A stretch of DNA of 64,000 bases from Paucidesulfovibrio longus DSM 6739 (GTDB taxonomy: Bacteria > Desulfobacterota > Desulfovibrionia > Desulfovibrionales > Desulfovibrionaceae), in contig NZ_ATVA01000013.1 in the NCBI RefSeq assembly GCF_000420485.1, positions 325,894 through 389,893 on the forward strand. The letters run 5' to 3'. This document shows positions 43,541 through 51,662 of this stretch, piece by piece. The notes below the pieces were generated by a model. The model was not told where the DNA came from, did no database searches, and saw only the letters and a program-made list of their open reading frames with translations. Position 1 is the stretch's first letter. Each line of letters begins with the position of its first letter. The translations under genes and the position numbers were made by a program.

Positions 43541-44377
43541 CTACTTTTCGTTGAAAAGATGCACGTCCTGCTGCGGGAAGGGGATGGAAACGCCTTCTTC
43601 GTCGAACGTTTCCTTGATGGCCCTGATCAGGTCGAAACGCACGGCCCAGTAGTCGCCCGTGGCGACCCAGGGACGGACCACGAAGTTCACGCTGCTGTCG
43701 GCCAGCTCCGAAACCGCCACAGTGGGCGCGGGAGTCTCCAGGATGCGGGAATCCGCGGCGACCAGTCGCTCCAGAATGCCCTGGGCCTGGGAGATCTTGT
43801 CGCCGTAACCGATGCCCACGACCAGGTCGATGCGCCGCGTGTCGTTGGCGGTGACGTTGACGATGACGCCGCCCGTGATGCTGGAGTTGGGCACGTAGAC
43901 CTTCTGGTTGTCCGGCGTGGCCAGTTCGGTGTTGAAGAGGTTCACGGCCTTCACCGTGCCGGACGTGCCGGCGACGGTGACATAGTCCCCGACGCGGAAA
44001 AAGCGGAAGAGGATCAGCATGACGCCGGAGGCGAAGTTGGACAGGGAATCCTTGAGCGCGAGGCCGACGGCCAGGCCTGCGGCGCCGAGTACGGCCAGGA
44101 AGGAGGTCACGTTGATGCCGAGTTGTCCGAGAGCGGCTATGCCGACCACGGTCAGAAGCATGTAGTGAATCATGTTGCGGGTGAAGCAGATCAACGTGTC
44201 GTCCACCTTGGCCTTCGACATGATCCGTCCGACCAGTGCGGCGACCTTGCGGGAAATCACGAGGCCGACATAGAAGATGACCAGGGCCACGACCAGCCGA
44301 ATCCCGTATTCCCCGATCCAAAGCGACAGCATATGCAGCATGCTCTGCACGGTGCCAGCAATATCAAAACCAGCCAT
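43541..44377 (-). CDS. Small-conductance mechanosensitive channel (MscS family)
   Basis: 278 residues. Three membrane helices; the pore-lining TM3 is GAAGLAVGLALKDSLSNFASG, with the Gly/Ala pattern of MscS, followed by the beta domain (VGDYVTVAGTSGTVKAV) and a C-terminal alpha/beta domain. It releases solutes on hypo-osmotic shock. The ATG at 44377 has GGAGGA upstream, making it preferable to a start nine codons earlier. Confidence 0.94.
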   Translation of the reverse strand: MAGFDIAGTVQSMLHMLSLWIGEYGIRLVVALVIFYVGLVISRKVAALVGRIMSKAKVDDTLICFTRNMIHYMLLTVVGIAALGQLGINVTSFLAVLGAAGLAVGLALKDSLSNFASGVMLILFRFFRVGDYVTVAGTSGTVKAVNLFNTELATPDNQKVYVPNSSITGGVIVNVTANDTRRIDLVVGIGYGDKISQAQGILERLVAADSRILETPAPTVAVSELADSSVNFVVRPWVATGDYWAVRFDLIRAIKETFDEEGVSIPFPQQDVHLFNEK

Positions 44378-44510
44378 CAACGATCCTCCATTTGGGTTGA
44401 ACAATGCGCAACGACGGTACTACGGTCCAAACCACTCCCGAAGAGCAATGCGAGACGATTTTTTCTAGCACACATTACGCGCACCGGGGAACAGGCAAAT
44501 GCAACGGCGC

Positions 44511-44542
44511 AAAAAAAAGGCGGAAGCCGCAGCTTCCGCCTT
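44511..44542 (-). terminator. Terminator after dsrC
   Basis: On the minus strand AAGGCGGAAG pairs with CTTCCGCCTT, followed by eight T. Strong and close to the dsrC stop. Confidence 0.93.
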
Positions 44543-44563
44543 AGAATTTTCTGGTCGCGCGAA

Positions 44564-44881
44564 TTACACGCAGCCGGTGGGCTTGGGCAGGCCGGCCATC
44601 TTACAGGCTCCCTTGCCGGGGCCGGACGGGAACAGCTCGTAGATCTGCTTCAGCTTGAAGCCGGTGACCTTGGAGAGGATGCGCACCATCGGGGCGATGC
44701 CGTTTTTCTTGTAGTAGTCCTGCAGGAACTCGATGACCTTCTGGTGGTCGGGAGAAATCTCGGCGATGCCTTCCTGCTCCTTGACGTACTCGACCCAATC
44801 CGGGTTCCAAGTATCGAAGCTCTGCAGGAAACCGTCCTCATCGACCTCAAAGGATTTGCCCTTGAATTCAACAGTAGCCAT
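44564..44881 (-). CDS. dsrC: Sulfur carrier protein DsrC
   Basis: 105 residues, standard size. The flexible C-terminal arm carries the two conserved cysteines C93 and C104, ten residues between them. In dissimilatory sulfite reduction DsrAB loads sulfite-derived sulfur as a trisulfide across these cysteines, which the membrane DsrMKJOP complex then reduces. GGAGGAAAG lies before the ATG. It has its own promoter and terminator, consistent with high expression; dsrAB is not in the window. Confidence 0.98.
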   Translation of the reverse strand: MATVEFKGKSFEVDEDGFLQSFDTWNPDWVEYVKEQEGIAEISPDHQKVIEFLQDYYKKNGIAPMVRILSKVTGFKLKQIYELFPSGPGKGACKMAGLPKPTGCV

Positions 44882-45006
44882 ATTCTTTCCTCCTGGTTGG
44901 TTGAATGCCTTTCGGCGCCAACTCCGCACCCGGCAACGAAGTCCGGGGCTGTTCCATATCCGATCAGCGACGATCCGTCGCTTGTCGACCATACGGTTCA
45001 ATCATT

Positions 45007-45035
45007 GGAATAAATGCCCAGGCTCAAGATGTCAA
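45007..45035 (-). promoter_or_regulatory. Promoter of dsrC
   Basis: On the minus strand a perfect TTGACA (45035-45030), a 17-bp spacer and TATTCC (45012-45007). It sits between the YcaO stop and dsrC and gives a leader of about 120 nt. Confidence 0.65.
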
Positions 45036-45057
45036 TACTCCGAACGGCAAAGCTCGA

Positions 45058-46788
45058 CTACTCTCCGCCCAGCAGCTCTTCCAGATGCGGTTTGGCCCAT
45101 TCCAGGGACGGGTCCATGCCCAGGGCGGTGCCGAGATAATCGACCGCTGCGGAGCTGTTGCCCATGAACTTGTGGCAGAGGCCCAGGTTGGCCAGATCCG
45201 CGGCCGAGCCGCTGTCGATGTCCAGGGCCGCGCTGAAATCCCTGGCGGCCTCTTCGTATCGACCGGCCTTGAAACGGGCCACGCCGCGCAGGTTGAAGAC
45301 TTCCTTGATCTCCGCGTCCAGTTCGGCGGCCCGGTCCAGCGCGGGCTCCACTTCATCCCAGCGGTCCAGGCGGCTGAGAGCGTAGGCATGGTAAAACGCG
45401 GCCAGAGCCTGCTCCTCGGCGGCGGGCTGAAGCGTCTCCGCCATGGCGAAAAGCCGTGCGGCTTCTTCAGCGTCGTCCAGCCTCAGGGCCAGCAAGCCTT
45501 TGAAGAACGGCAGGAAATAAGCATCCGGGTAGATGTCCGAAAGAATTTCAAGGCCGATGGCGGCTTCGGGCATGGGCGCGTCCTCCGCGAGCATCCGCCC
45601 CACGAAAAGCCCCAGGCTGCGCCGCGCCGCACGCTCGCGAAAATCGAACCCCGGCACAAAGCTGTAGTTGGCGGCCGCTTCCAGTCCGGGAATGGCCGTG
45701 TCCACGCTGTAAAGCCGATATCCCTCGCGCTCCAGGCCGCGCGCCAGCGCCAGCAGCTCGTCCAGGATGTCGTCCCGCTCCACGCTGGGCAGCGCGTCCA
45801 TCGGAACCGTCGGCCCCTGCCGCAACCAGTCCAGCTGGCTCAGGCTGGTGAACTTGGGCAGTCCGGAAGCCTCGTACACGCGCCCCGTTTCGAAATCCCC
45901 GGCGAGCTGGGCCACTTCGGTCAGGGCGCGCACAGCGGCCTTGACCGGAGAGGAAGAGGTGCCCGCCGTGAACACGATCTCGCTCATGCCGGGAAAGGAC
46001 TTGGGATCCCAGGCCACCGCGGCCACGGTGGGCACGGGAAGGCCCATGCTGAAATCCTTGAGCAGCACGCGCACTCCGCAGTTGTCAAAGCAGCCGATCA
46101 GGCGTTGAAAAACCGGATCGTCGGAACTCGCGGGGTCGATGGTCGGCGTCTGACGCCGATCCTTGTCGATGACGGCGCAGACGTGCCGCTCCACCAGCTC
46201 GCAGGCTCCCTGGAGGATGGATTCCTCATAGGTGTTCCCGGCGGACGATCCGTTGAACTCATTGAGCTTCTTGAACCAGTCCAGAGGCACCATCACCGTT
46301 TTGCCCGCGGCGACATGCAAGGCTGGGTGAAAACGCCAGCGCACCAGATCGAGCACGCTGCGGGCGTCCTCCTCGCAGAGGCCGTCTTCCACGGAGCGGA
46401 GCACTTCGGACAAGGGCATGAGCATATCGCCCCAGCGTTCCTCGGCCTCGCTCCAGGTCAATTCCTCGAATCGGTCGGGAGTATTCCAAAAATTGAAGAA
46501 GCTGAACCGCTCCACCAGTTCCATGAGAGCCGAGGCTTCGGCCTGCTCCGGCGAAGCGCCTTTGCCCATCTGCTTGCGGGTGGGCATGATCGCCCTGGCG
46601 CGGGGACCGCAGCGGCTGACGAACACGGGAATACCGAGACGCCCCGTGTCCACCCGGTCGATTTCCTCCAGGACGCCCTGAAATTCCCGGTCCAGCCGGG
46701 CCTTGACGCGTTCGATCGTCTCCCGCGGGGAAACGGCCTTGTCCTGGTCCACCACGTAGGACTTGGGGCAGCTCTTCAGCACGAACAT
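45058..46788 (-). CDS. YcaO-family protein with C-terminal TPR region
   Basis: 576 residues. The YcaO domain (about 25-385) has two acidic ATP/Mg motifs, EASALMELVERFS and EESILQGACELVERH. YcaO enzymes use ATP to activate backbone amides for cyclodehydration or thioamide formation, or support RimO-dependent thiomethylation. A helical TPR-like region (about 410-576) follows instead of the usual proline-rich tail, probably for binding a partner. It starts directly after the methyltransferase stop (TAG-ATG) and lies just upstream of dsrC. No leader peptide or TfuA gene is adjacent. Substrate unknown. Confidence 0.87.
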   Translation of the reverse strand: MFVLKSCPKSYVVDQDKAVSPRETIERVKARLDREFQGVLEEIDRVDTGRLGIPVFVSRCGPRARAIMPTRKQMGKGASPEQAEASALMELVERFSFFNFWNTPDRFEELTWSEAEERWGDMLMPLSEVLRSVEDGLCEEDARSVLDLVRWRFHPALHVAAGKTVMVPLDWFKKLNEFNGSSAGNTYEESILQGACELVERHVCAVIDKDRRQTPTIDPASSDDPVFQRLIGCFDNCGVRVLLKDFSMGLPVPTVAAVAWDPKSFPGMSEIVFTAGTSSSPVKAAVRALTEVAQLAGDFETGRVYEASGLPKFTSLSQLDWLRQGPTVPMDALPSVERDDILDELLALARGLEREGYRLYSVDTAIPGLEAAANYSFVPGFDFRERAARRSLGLFVGRMLAEDAPMPEAAIGLEILSDIYPDAYFLPFFKGLLALRLDDAEEAARLFAMAETLQPAAEEQALAAFYHAYALSRLDRWDEVEPALDRAAELDAEIKEVFNLRGVARFKAGRYEEAARDFSAALDIDSGSAADLANLGLCHKFMGNSSAAVDYLGTALGMDPSLEWAKPHLEELLGGE

Positions 46789-47511
46789 CTACTGCTTCCT
46801 CCGAAGCCGATAGAGGCAGGCTGTCTTCTGCTCGTCGCACTCCATGTCGGCATACTCCACGTCCTTGCGCATCATTGCATATGTTTCGGCAGCCTTCTTG
46901 AAAAAATCCAAGCCCTGCCGAGCCCCGTCCGAGCCCAGCACGATCTCGGCCTCAGCACGGTCCGAAAGATGCTCGCCCAGGAACAGGCCCAGAGGCTCGA
47001 AAAAGGATTTCCGAAAGAGAATCTCGCAGCCGAGAATGACGTCGTAGCGTCTGCCGAGGCGGTCCTTGGTGAAGTCCGCGATGCGGATGTCCACCTTGTC
47101 GGCCAGCCCGTTGCGCAAGGCATTGATGCGGCTGAACAGGAGCGCGTCCGGCTCGATGTCCGTGATGGTCACGGCATAGCCGCGCCGGGCCAGAACAAGT
47201 CCGGCCAGCCCCACGCCCGCACCGATCTCCAGGAACTCGAAATCCTGCGGAAAGGGATATTTGCCGAGAAACATGGAGAGCACCACGTTGGTGGGCCAGA
47301 CCTTGGCCCAGAGCGGCAGATCCACCTTTTTCCCGGCGCCCGCACGGGCCAGCAGCTTGTCGATGTAGGCGGGCATGTCCTTGACCTGGAGGATATCCAA
47401 GGGGGCTCCGCCGATTTCCACCTGGTCGAAAACCAGCTCGCCGAAGCGCGCCCGCGCCTTGGCCAGCAGCTCTTCCAACGAGGCGTTGGGATCAAAGGGA
47501 GGTTTCGTCAA
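46789..47511 (-). CDS. Class I SAM-dependent methyltransferase
   Basis: 240 residues. Motif I LEIGAGVGLAGL, an acidic loop TDIEPDA and a post-motif region with ILGCEILF. The preceding LWAKVWPTNVVLSMFL resembles the METTL21-like protein lysine methyltransferase group, hinting at a protein substrate. TTG start supported by GAGGAG 6 bp upstream. It abuts the YcaO gene with no gap and follows the Tim44-like gene by 12 bp, so all three probably form one transcript. Confidence 0.85.
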   Translation of the reverse strand: MTKPPFDPNASLEELLAKARARFGELVFDQVEIGGAPLDILQVKDMPAYIDKLLARAGAGKKVDLPLWAKVWPTNVVLSMFLGKYPFPQDFEFLEIGAGVGLAGLVLARRGYAVTITDIEPDALLFSRINALRNGLADKVDIRIADFTKDRLGRRYDVILGCEILFRKSFFEPLGLFLGEHLSDRAEAEIVLGSDGARQGLDFFKKAAETYAMMRKDVEYADMECDEQKTACLYRLRRKQ

Positions 47512-47523
47512 GATTGCTCCTCG

Positions 47524-48357
47524 TCAGGAAACGGGGTCGCTGTAAGGCTCCATGCGCTCCAGCCGCCACATGGAGGACGGGTCGCGCGGATCGCGCGAAA
47601 ACCGCCAGACCTGCTTCAGCTGTTCGGGTTCGGCCGCATCCGGGCCGCGCCGCACCAGCGCATCGTAGAGCACGACCGCCTCTTCCGAATCTTCTTTTTT
47701 TGCATGTTCGAGAAGTTCCGCCTCGACAAGCACGATCTCCGTGCTGGCCGGACGCGCGCCCGAAGCGGTCCTGGCCCGCAGTCCTTCGAGAACGGCCTCG
47801 CCCGCAAAGGGCGCGGCGGCTTCCACATCCAGCTTGTCGAAGGCTTCCGTCAACCGGGAATAGACCAGCTTGGCCCCCCGCAAGAACTCCGCCTTGTCGA
47901 AGCCGCCCGGCTCGACGCCGGAAGGCTTTTCGACACTCTTCGGTCCGGCGGTCGGCTCGGAGGTCATCCACTCCCACTGGGCGCGGGCGCGGCGGTAGGC
48001 TTCCTGCAGATTCTGCGGATCCTCATCGCGCGTGTGGACATCCGGCCCGGACGGGGAATCCGGGCGCCCCTCTTCGTCCTGGTCGCGCCCCCTGCGGGCA
48101 ATGCTCCGGAAGAAAAGCCACCCCAGGGGAATGATCAGGATCAAGGGGATGATCTGCATGCCGAACCCGCGGGACGAGTGCGTTTCCCGTTCCGGGGCGA
48201 CCTGATTGTCAGGAAGGCCGCCGTCGCTTTGCTGCGCGGCGAAAGCGCCGCCCGAGCCGTGCTCGGGGGCCAGACTCCACGCCGAGGAGGGCGCGGGCGC
48301 GCAAAGCCACAACAACGCGACCAGAGCGAAAATCGCCGGCAACCACGTCTTTCCCAT
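47524..48357 (-). CDS. Tim44-like domain membrane protein
   Basis: 277 residues. Signal peptide (1-26), one membrane helix (about 67-85: MQIIPLILIIPLGWLFF), a charged linker and a C-terminal Tim44-like/NTF2-fold domain (about 150-277). The family is bound to membranes and thought to bind proteins or lipids. The ATG at 48357 has GGGAG upstream; the longer frame is shadow. First gene of the Tim44-methyltransferase-YcaO run. Confidence 0.83.
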   Translation of the reverse strand: MGKTWLPAIFALVALLWLCAPAPSSAWSLAPEHGSGGAFAAQQSDGGLPDNQVAPERETHSSRGFGMQIIPLILIIPLGWLFFRSIARRGRDQDEEGRPDSPSGPDVHTRDEDPQNLQEAYRRARAQWEWMTSEPTAGPKSVEKPSGVEPGGFDKAEFLRGAKLVYSRLTEAFDKLDVEAAAPFAGEAVLEGLRARTASGARPASTEIVLVEAELLEHAKKEDSEEAVVLYDALVRRGPDAAEPEQLKQVWRFSRDPRDPSSMWRLERMEPYSDPVS

Positions 48358-48502
48358 GGTCAGCTCCCAGGTTCGGGGGTTGATTGAACGGGACGGACGA
48401 TACGGAATGACGGCCCGACTGTCCAGTTCCAGACGGTTTCGCCACTTGCCATGCGCCGCCGCGCACATTATGGGTGAAGGCTGCACACAGCAAGGAGCAC
48501 CC

Positions 48503-48826
48503 ATGGATCTGACCCCATTGCACTTCCTTTCCCAGGCCAGCGCCGTTCCCAACGGTTGGGAATTCTGGCCCTTCTCCAGCGGATACGGGGAAAAATGGCT
48601 GCCCATGATCGCCCGCATCGGCTTCATGCTCGCCATCTTCGCTGTCATCGCCATTTTTCTGAGGATTCAGTTCGGACCGAACGGGTTTTTCCGCGACAAG
48701 GAATTGGACCGCGAGGCCGAAGAACTGCGCCGCCAGGAATTGGCGGAACTGGAAGCGGAATACCGCCGGGGCGAATGGTCCGAAAGACAATACCGCCGGA
48801 AAAAGCGACACATCGAAAACTCATGA
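48503..48826 (+). CDS. Small membrane protein with charged C-terminal region
   Basis: 107 residues. One membrane helix (about 37-58: ARIGFMLAIFAVIAIFL), then a very charged Glu/Arg helix whose end (EYRRGEWSERQYRRKK) resembles a SHOCT-type motif. AAGGAG lies 5 bp before the ATG. Its stop overlaps the next start (ATGA), so it is coupled to the HD-domain gene. Function unknown. Confidence 0.82.
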   Translation: MDLTPLHFLSQASAVPNGWEFWPFSSGYGEKWLPMIARIGFMLAIFAVIAIFLRIQFGPNGFFRDKELDREAEELRRQELAELEAEYRRGEWSERQYRRKKRHIENS

Positions 48827-49629
48827 ACGTTTCCCATGCGGATTTCGAGCAACGTTTCCGCGCGTATGTCGCAGACTTTTTCAACGGAGACGCGGACAAC
48901 GATTTTCACATCGAGCTGAAGCTCCGGCACAGCCTGCGGGTCTATGAACTGGCCCGGCGCATCGTGAAGGAAGAGGCGATTCCCGCGCCCGCTGCGGAAG
49001 CCGCGCTGACCTCGGCCTTGTTCCACGACACGGGCCGCTTCGTTCAGTATCAGCGCTACCGAAGCTTCCACGATCCCAGCACCGAAAACCACGCCCGCCT
49101 GGGCATACGCGCCCTGCTCTCGACGAACCTGCTCGAAGGGCTGCCCAACGACGCACGCCGCACCGTGCTGGGCGCCGTTTTCCTGCACAACGTCCGCACC
49201 CTGCCCCCGAACCTGCGCGAACCGCTGTCCACCGTGGTCAAGGTCGTGCGCGACAGCGACAAGCTGGACATCGTTCCCGTGGTGCTGGAACATCTCGACG
49301 CCAGTGCCGAAGGCAGCAGCGTCGTCACCCTCGGCATCAAGTCGCACCCCACGAACTACACCCGCTCGATCTACGAACAGGTGCTGGCCGGGGAATCCGC
49401 AAAATATGAAGAAATGCGCTGGGCGCACGATTTCCGGCTGCTGGTTCTCGGCTGGCTCTACGACCTGAATTTTCCCACAAGCATGCGGCTCTACGTCGAG
49501 CGCGGCTACCTCAAAACCCTGTTCGCGGCATTGCCGGACGACGAGTCCATGCGCACGCTGCGCCGGAAGATCCTCGGAGAGCTCGCCGTGAACGACGTTT
49601 CCCTCCGATGCGTCTCCGCCCTTGATTAA
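48823..49629 (+). CDS. HD domain protein, probable phosphohydrolase
   Basis: 268 residues. HD-domain metal ligands in order: H of KLRHSLRVYE, HD of ALFHDTGRF, H further on (LHNVR) and D of VRDSDKLD. Such proteins hydrolyse phosphodiester or phosphomonoester bonds of nucleotides; the substrate is not predictable. Coupled to the preceding small membrane protein by a 4-bp overlap. Confidence 0.87.
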   Translation: MNVSHADFEQRFRAYVADFFNGDADNDFHIELKLRHSLRVYELARRIVKEEAIPAPAAEAALTSALFHDTGRFVQYQRYRSFHDPSTENHARLGIRALLSTNLLEGLPNDARRTVLGAVFLHNVRTLPPNLREPLSTVVKVVRDSDKLDIVPVVLEHLDASAEGSSVVTLGIKSHPTNYTRSIYEQVLAGESAKYEEMRWAHDFRLLVLGWLYDLNFPTSMRLYVERGYLKTLFAALPDDESMRTLRRKILGELAVNDVSLRCVSALD

Positions 49630-49688
49630 CACGCGGCGCAAAGGTAGATTCCGGTCATGCTGTCAGATTTCAACCCTGGACCAGTGGC

Positions 49689-50786
49689 ATGGCGCTGAAA
49701 AGAGAAAGCCGCGTTTTCCGCTACTTCCAGCATGTCCTCATCCTCACGGATGTGGACGTGCACGCCCGCCGCGACCAGGAATCCATGTCCGCATTCGCTC
49801 CCCAGACCATGCGCATCCTGCGCTCCGGAGCCGAGGCCGTGGACTATGTCGGCACCCACCCCGTCGATCTGATTCTCTGCGACAACACCCTCACGGACAT
49901 GCCCGGCGTGAAATTCGTGAACATACTGCGACGAAACATGCGCCTGAAGATGCTTCCCGTGGTCATGGTCACCCTTGAGAACCAGAAAAGCCATGTGCTC
50001 GACGCCATCGCTGCCGGCTGCATCGGCTACGTGCTGCGGCCCTACGCTCCGGAAACCCTCGAGCGCTACCTGGTCATGGCCAAGCAGCTCGTGCACTACC
50101 CAGAAATCGAGGACATGCAGCTCGACGAAGCCAAGGACATGGTCAGCGCGGGCAACTTCGACGAAGCCATCGAGACCTTCGAGGAAATCCTCTCCATCCA
50201 GGACGAGGCCCAGCACTACTACGACATGGGCTATCGCTTCCTGACCGAAGAACGCTACGGCAAGGCCATCGTGGCCTTCAAAAAGGCCCTGCGCATCAAC
50301 GACCTTTTCGCGGAAGCCTACAAGGGGCTGGCAGAGGCCTACAAGGGCAAGGGGGACAAGGAAAACTACCGCCTCTACATGCAAAAGGCATCCGAGATCT
50401 ACGCACAGTTCGACCGCCTGGAAGAAGCCAAGCAGACCTTCATCGAGGTTCTCAAGTACCAGAGCGATTCCCCGAACCCCTACAATACCCTCGGCGTGAA
50501 CCTGCGCAAGCAGGGGGACTACGCAGGGGCCATTCACGCCTACAAGCAGGCCCTTCAGATCACGCCCAAGGACGAGAACATCCATTTCAACCTCGGCAAG
50601 GCCCATTACTACATGGGCGAGATCGAGAGTTCCGGAAAATGGCTCGACTCGGCCCTGTCCCTGAACAGCGATTTTCCGGAGGCGGAAAAGCTCTACATGC
50701 GGCTCTTCAACCGCGCCTGGCGGCCCGAGGACGGCAAGCCGCGCAAGTCCAAAAGCGCGACCCCCAAAGCGCAGAAGGACATCTGA
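49689..50786 (+). CDS. Receiver domain-TPR fusion protein
   Basis: 365 residues. The N-terminal receiver (14-130) keeps an Asp at the phosphorylation position (D65, ILCDNTLTDM), but the usual conserved Lys is Arg (VLRPYAP) and the acidic pocket reads TDVDV, so phosphorylation is doubtful. From 145 to 345 there are about five TPR units. It is a likely protein-docking scaffold with a divergent receiver. No adjacent kinase. Confidence 0.87.
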   Translation: MALKRESRVFRYFQHVLILTDVDVHARRDQESMSAFAPQTMRILRSGAEAVDYVGTHPVDLILCDNTLTDMPGVKFVNILRRNMRLKMLPVVMVTLENQKSHVLDAIAAGCIGYVLRPYAPETLERYLVMAKQLVHYPEIEDMQLDEAKDMVSAGNFDEAIETFEEILSIQDEAQHYYDMGYRFLTEERYGKAIVAFKKALRINDLFAEAYKGLAEAYKGKGDKENYRLYMQKASEIYAQFDRLEEAKQTFIEVLKYQSDSPNPYNTLGVNLRKQGDYAGAIHAYKQALQITPKDENIHFNLGKAHYYMGEIESSGKWLDSALSLNSDFPEAEKLYMRLFNRAWRPEDGKPRKSKSATPKAQKDI

Positions 50787-50789
50787 GCC

Positions 50790-51572
50790 TTGCAGAACGA
50801 AGTCTGGATCAGACTCGGAGCCTTTTTCGGCGTTTTCGTGCTCATGTCCGCACTGGAGGCGGCGTTTCCGCGCCGCCCGCGCAAGCTTCCCCGGCTCCGG
50901 CGCTGGCCCGGCAATCTCGGCATGGTCGCTTCGGCGGCCCTGCTGGCGCGCCTGCTTCTGCCCATGGCCCCTGTCGGGGCCGCGCTCTGGAGCGCCCAGC
51001 AGGGAGTCGGCCTGTTCCACGCGCTGCCGCTGCCCCCTCTTGTGGAGGGAGTCATGGCCGTCCTGTTCCTCGATGCGGCCATCTACTGGCAACACCGTGC
51101 CTTTCACCGCTTCCGGCCGCTCTGGCGCGTGCACCGCATGCACCACTCCGATCTGGACCTGGACGCCAGCTCCGGACTGCGCTTCCATCCCATCGAACTG
51201 CTGGCGTCGTTGATCTTCAAGATGCTGCTCGTGGTTCTTCTGGGGGCCTCCGCCGTCTCGGTGCTGGTCTTCGAGCTGCTGCTCAACGGCTGCGCCATGT
51301 TCAACCACGCCAATCTCGCGCTGCCCCCCCGCGCCGACAGGCTCCTGCGTCTGCTGCTGATCACCCCGGACATGCATCGCGTCCACCATTCCACGGACAT
51401 GCGCGAATCGAACCGCAACTTCGGATTCAGCGTGCCCTGGTGGGACCGCATCTTCGCGACCTACAAGCCGCACCCGGACAAGGGACAACTCGGAATGGAA
51501 ATCGGGCTGAATATCTTTCGGTCCCCGTCGTTCTCCAGAATCGACCGGCTCCTGCTGCTCCCGTTCCTTTAA
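50790..51572 (+). CDS. Sterol desaturase/fatty acid hydroxylase family membrane protein
   Basis: 260 residues, about four membrane helices, with the His-box set for a diiron centre: HRAFHR, HRMHH, a middle HANL and HRVHH. Family members hydroxylate or desaturate lipids using O2; in a sulfate reducer the oxygen source is puzzling, as with other such genes in anaerobes. TTG start at 50790, 3 bp after the previous stop; an ATG eighteen residues later is an alternative. Confidence 0.87.
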   Translation: MQNEVWIRLGAFFGVFVLMSALEAAFPRRPRKLPRLRRWPGNLGMVASAALLARLLLPMAPVGAALWSAQQGVGLFHALPLPPLVEGVMAVLFLDAAIYWQHRAFHRFRPLWRVHRMHHSDLDLDASSGLRFHPIELLASLIFKMLLVVLLGASAVSVLVFELLLNGCAMFNHANLALPPRADRLLRLLLITPDMHRVHHSTDMRESNRNFGFSVPWWDRIFATYKPHPDKGQLGMEIGLNIFRSPSFSRIDRLLLLPFL

Positions 51573-51662
51573 TTGCGGGCATGGAGCGCACGCTTGCTTT
51601 TTTCCCGCGCGGGCTTACAATGGGCAGCCGCCCGCTTCACCACAGCTTTTCCAGGAGCACCT

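Noticed and set aside
44905-48387. 1160-codon plus-strand frame antisense to the YcaO, methyltransferase and Tim44-like genes
   Set aside because: The minus-strand genes have clear family motifs and ribosome binding sites; the plus frame has none.
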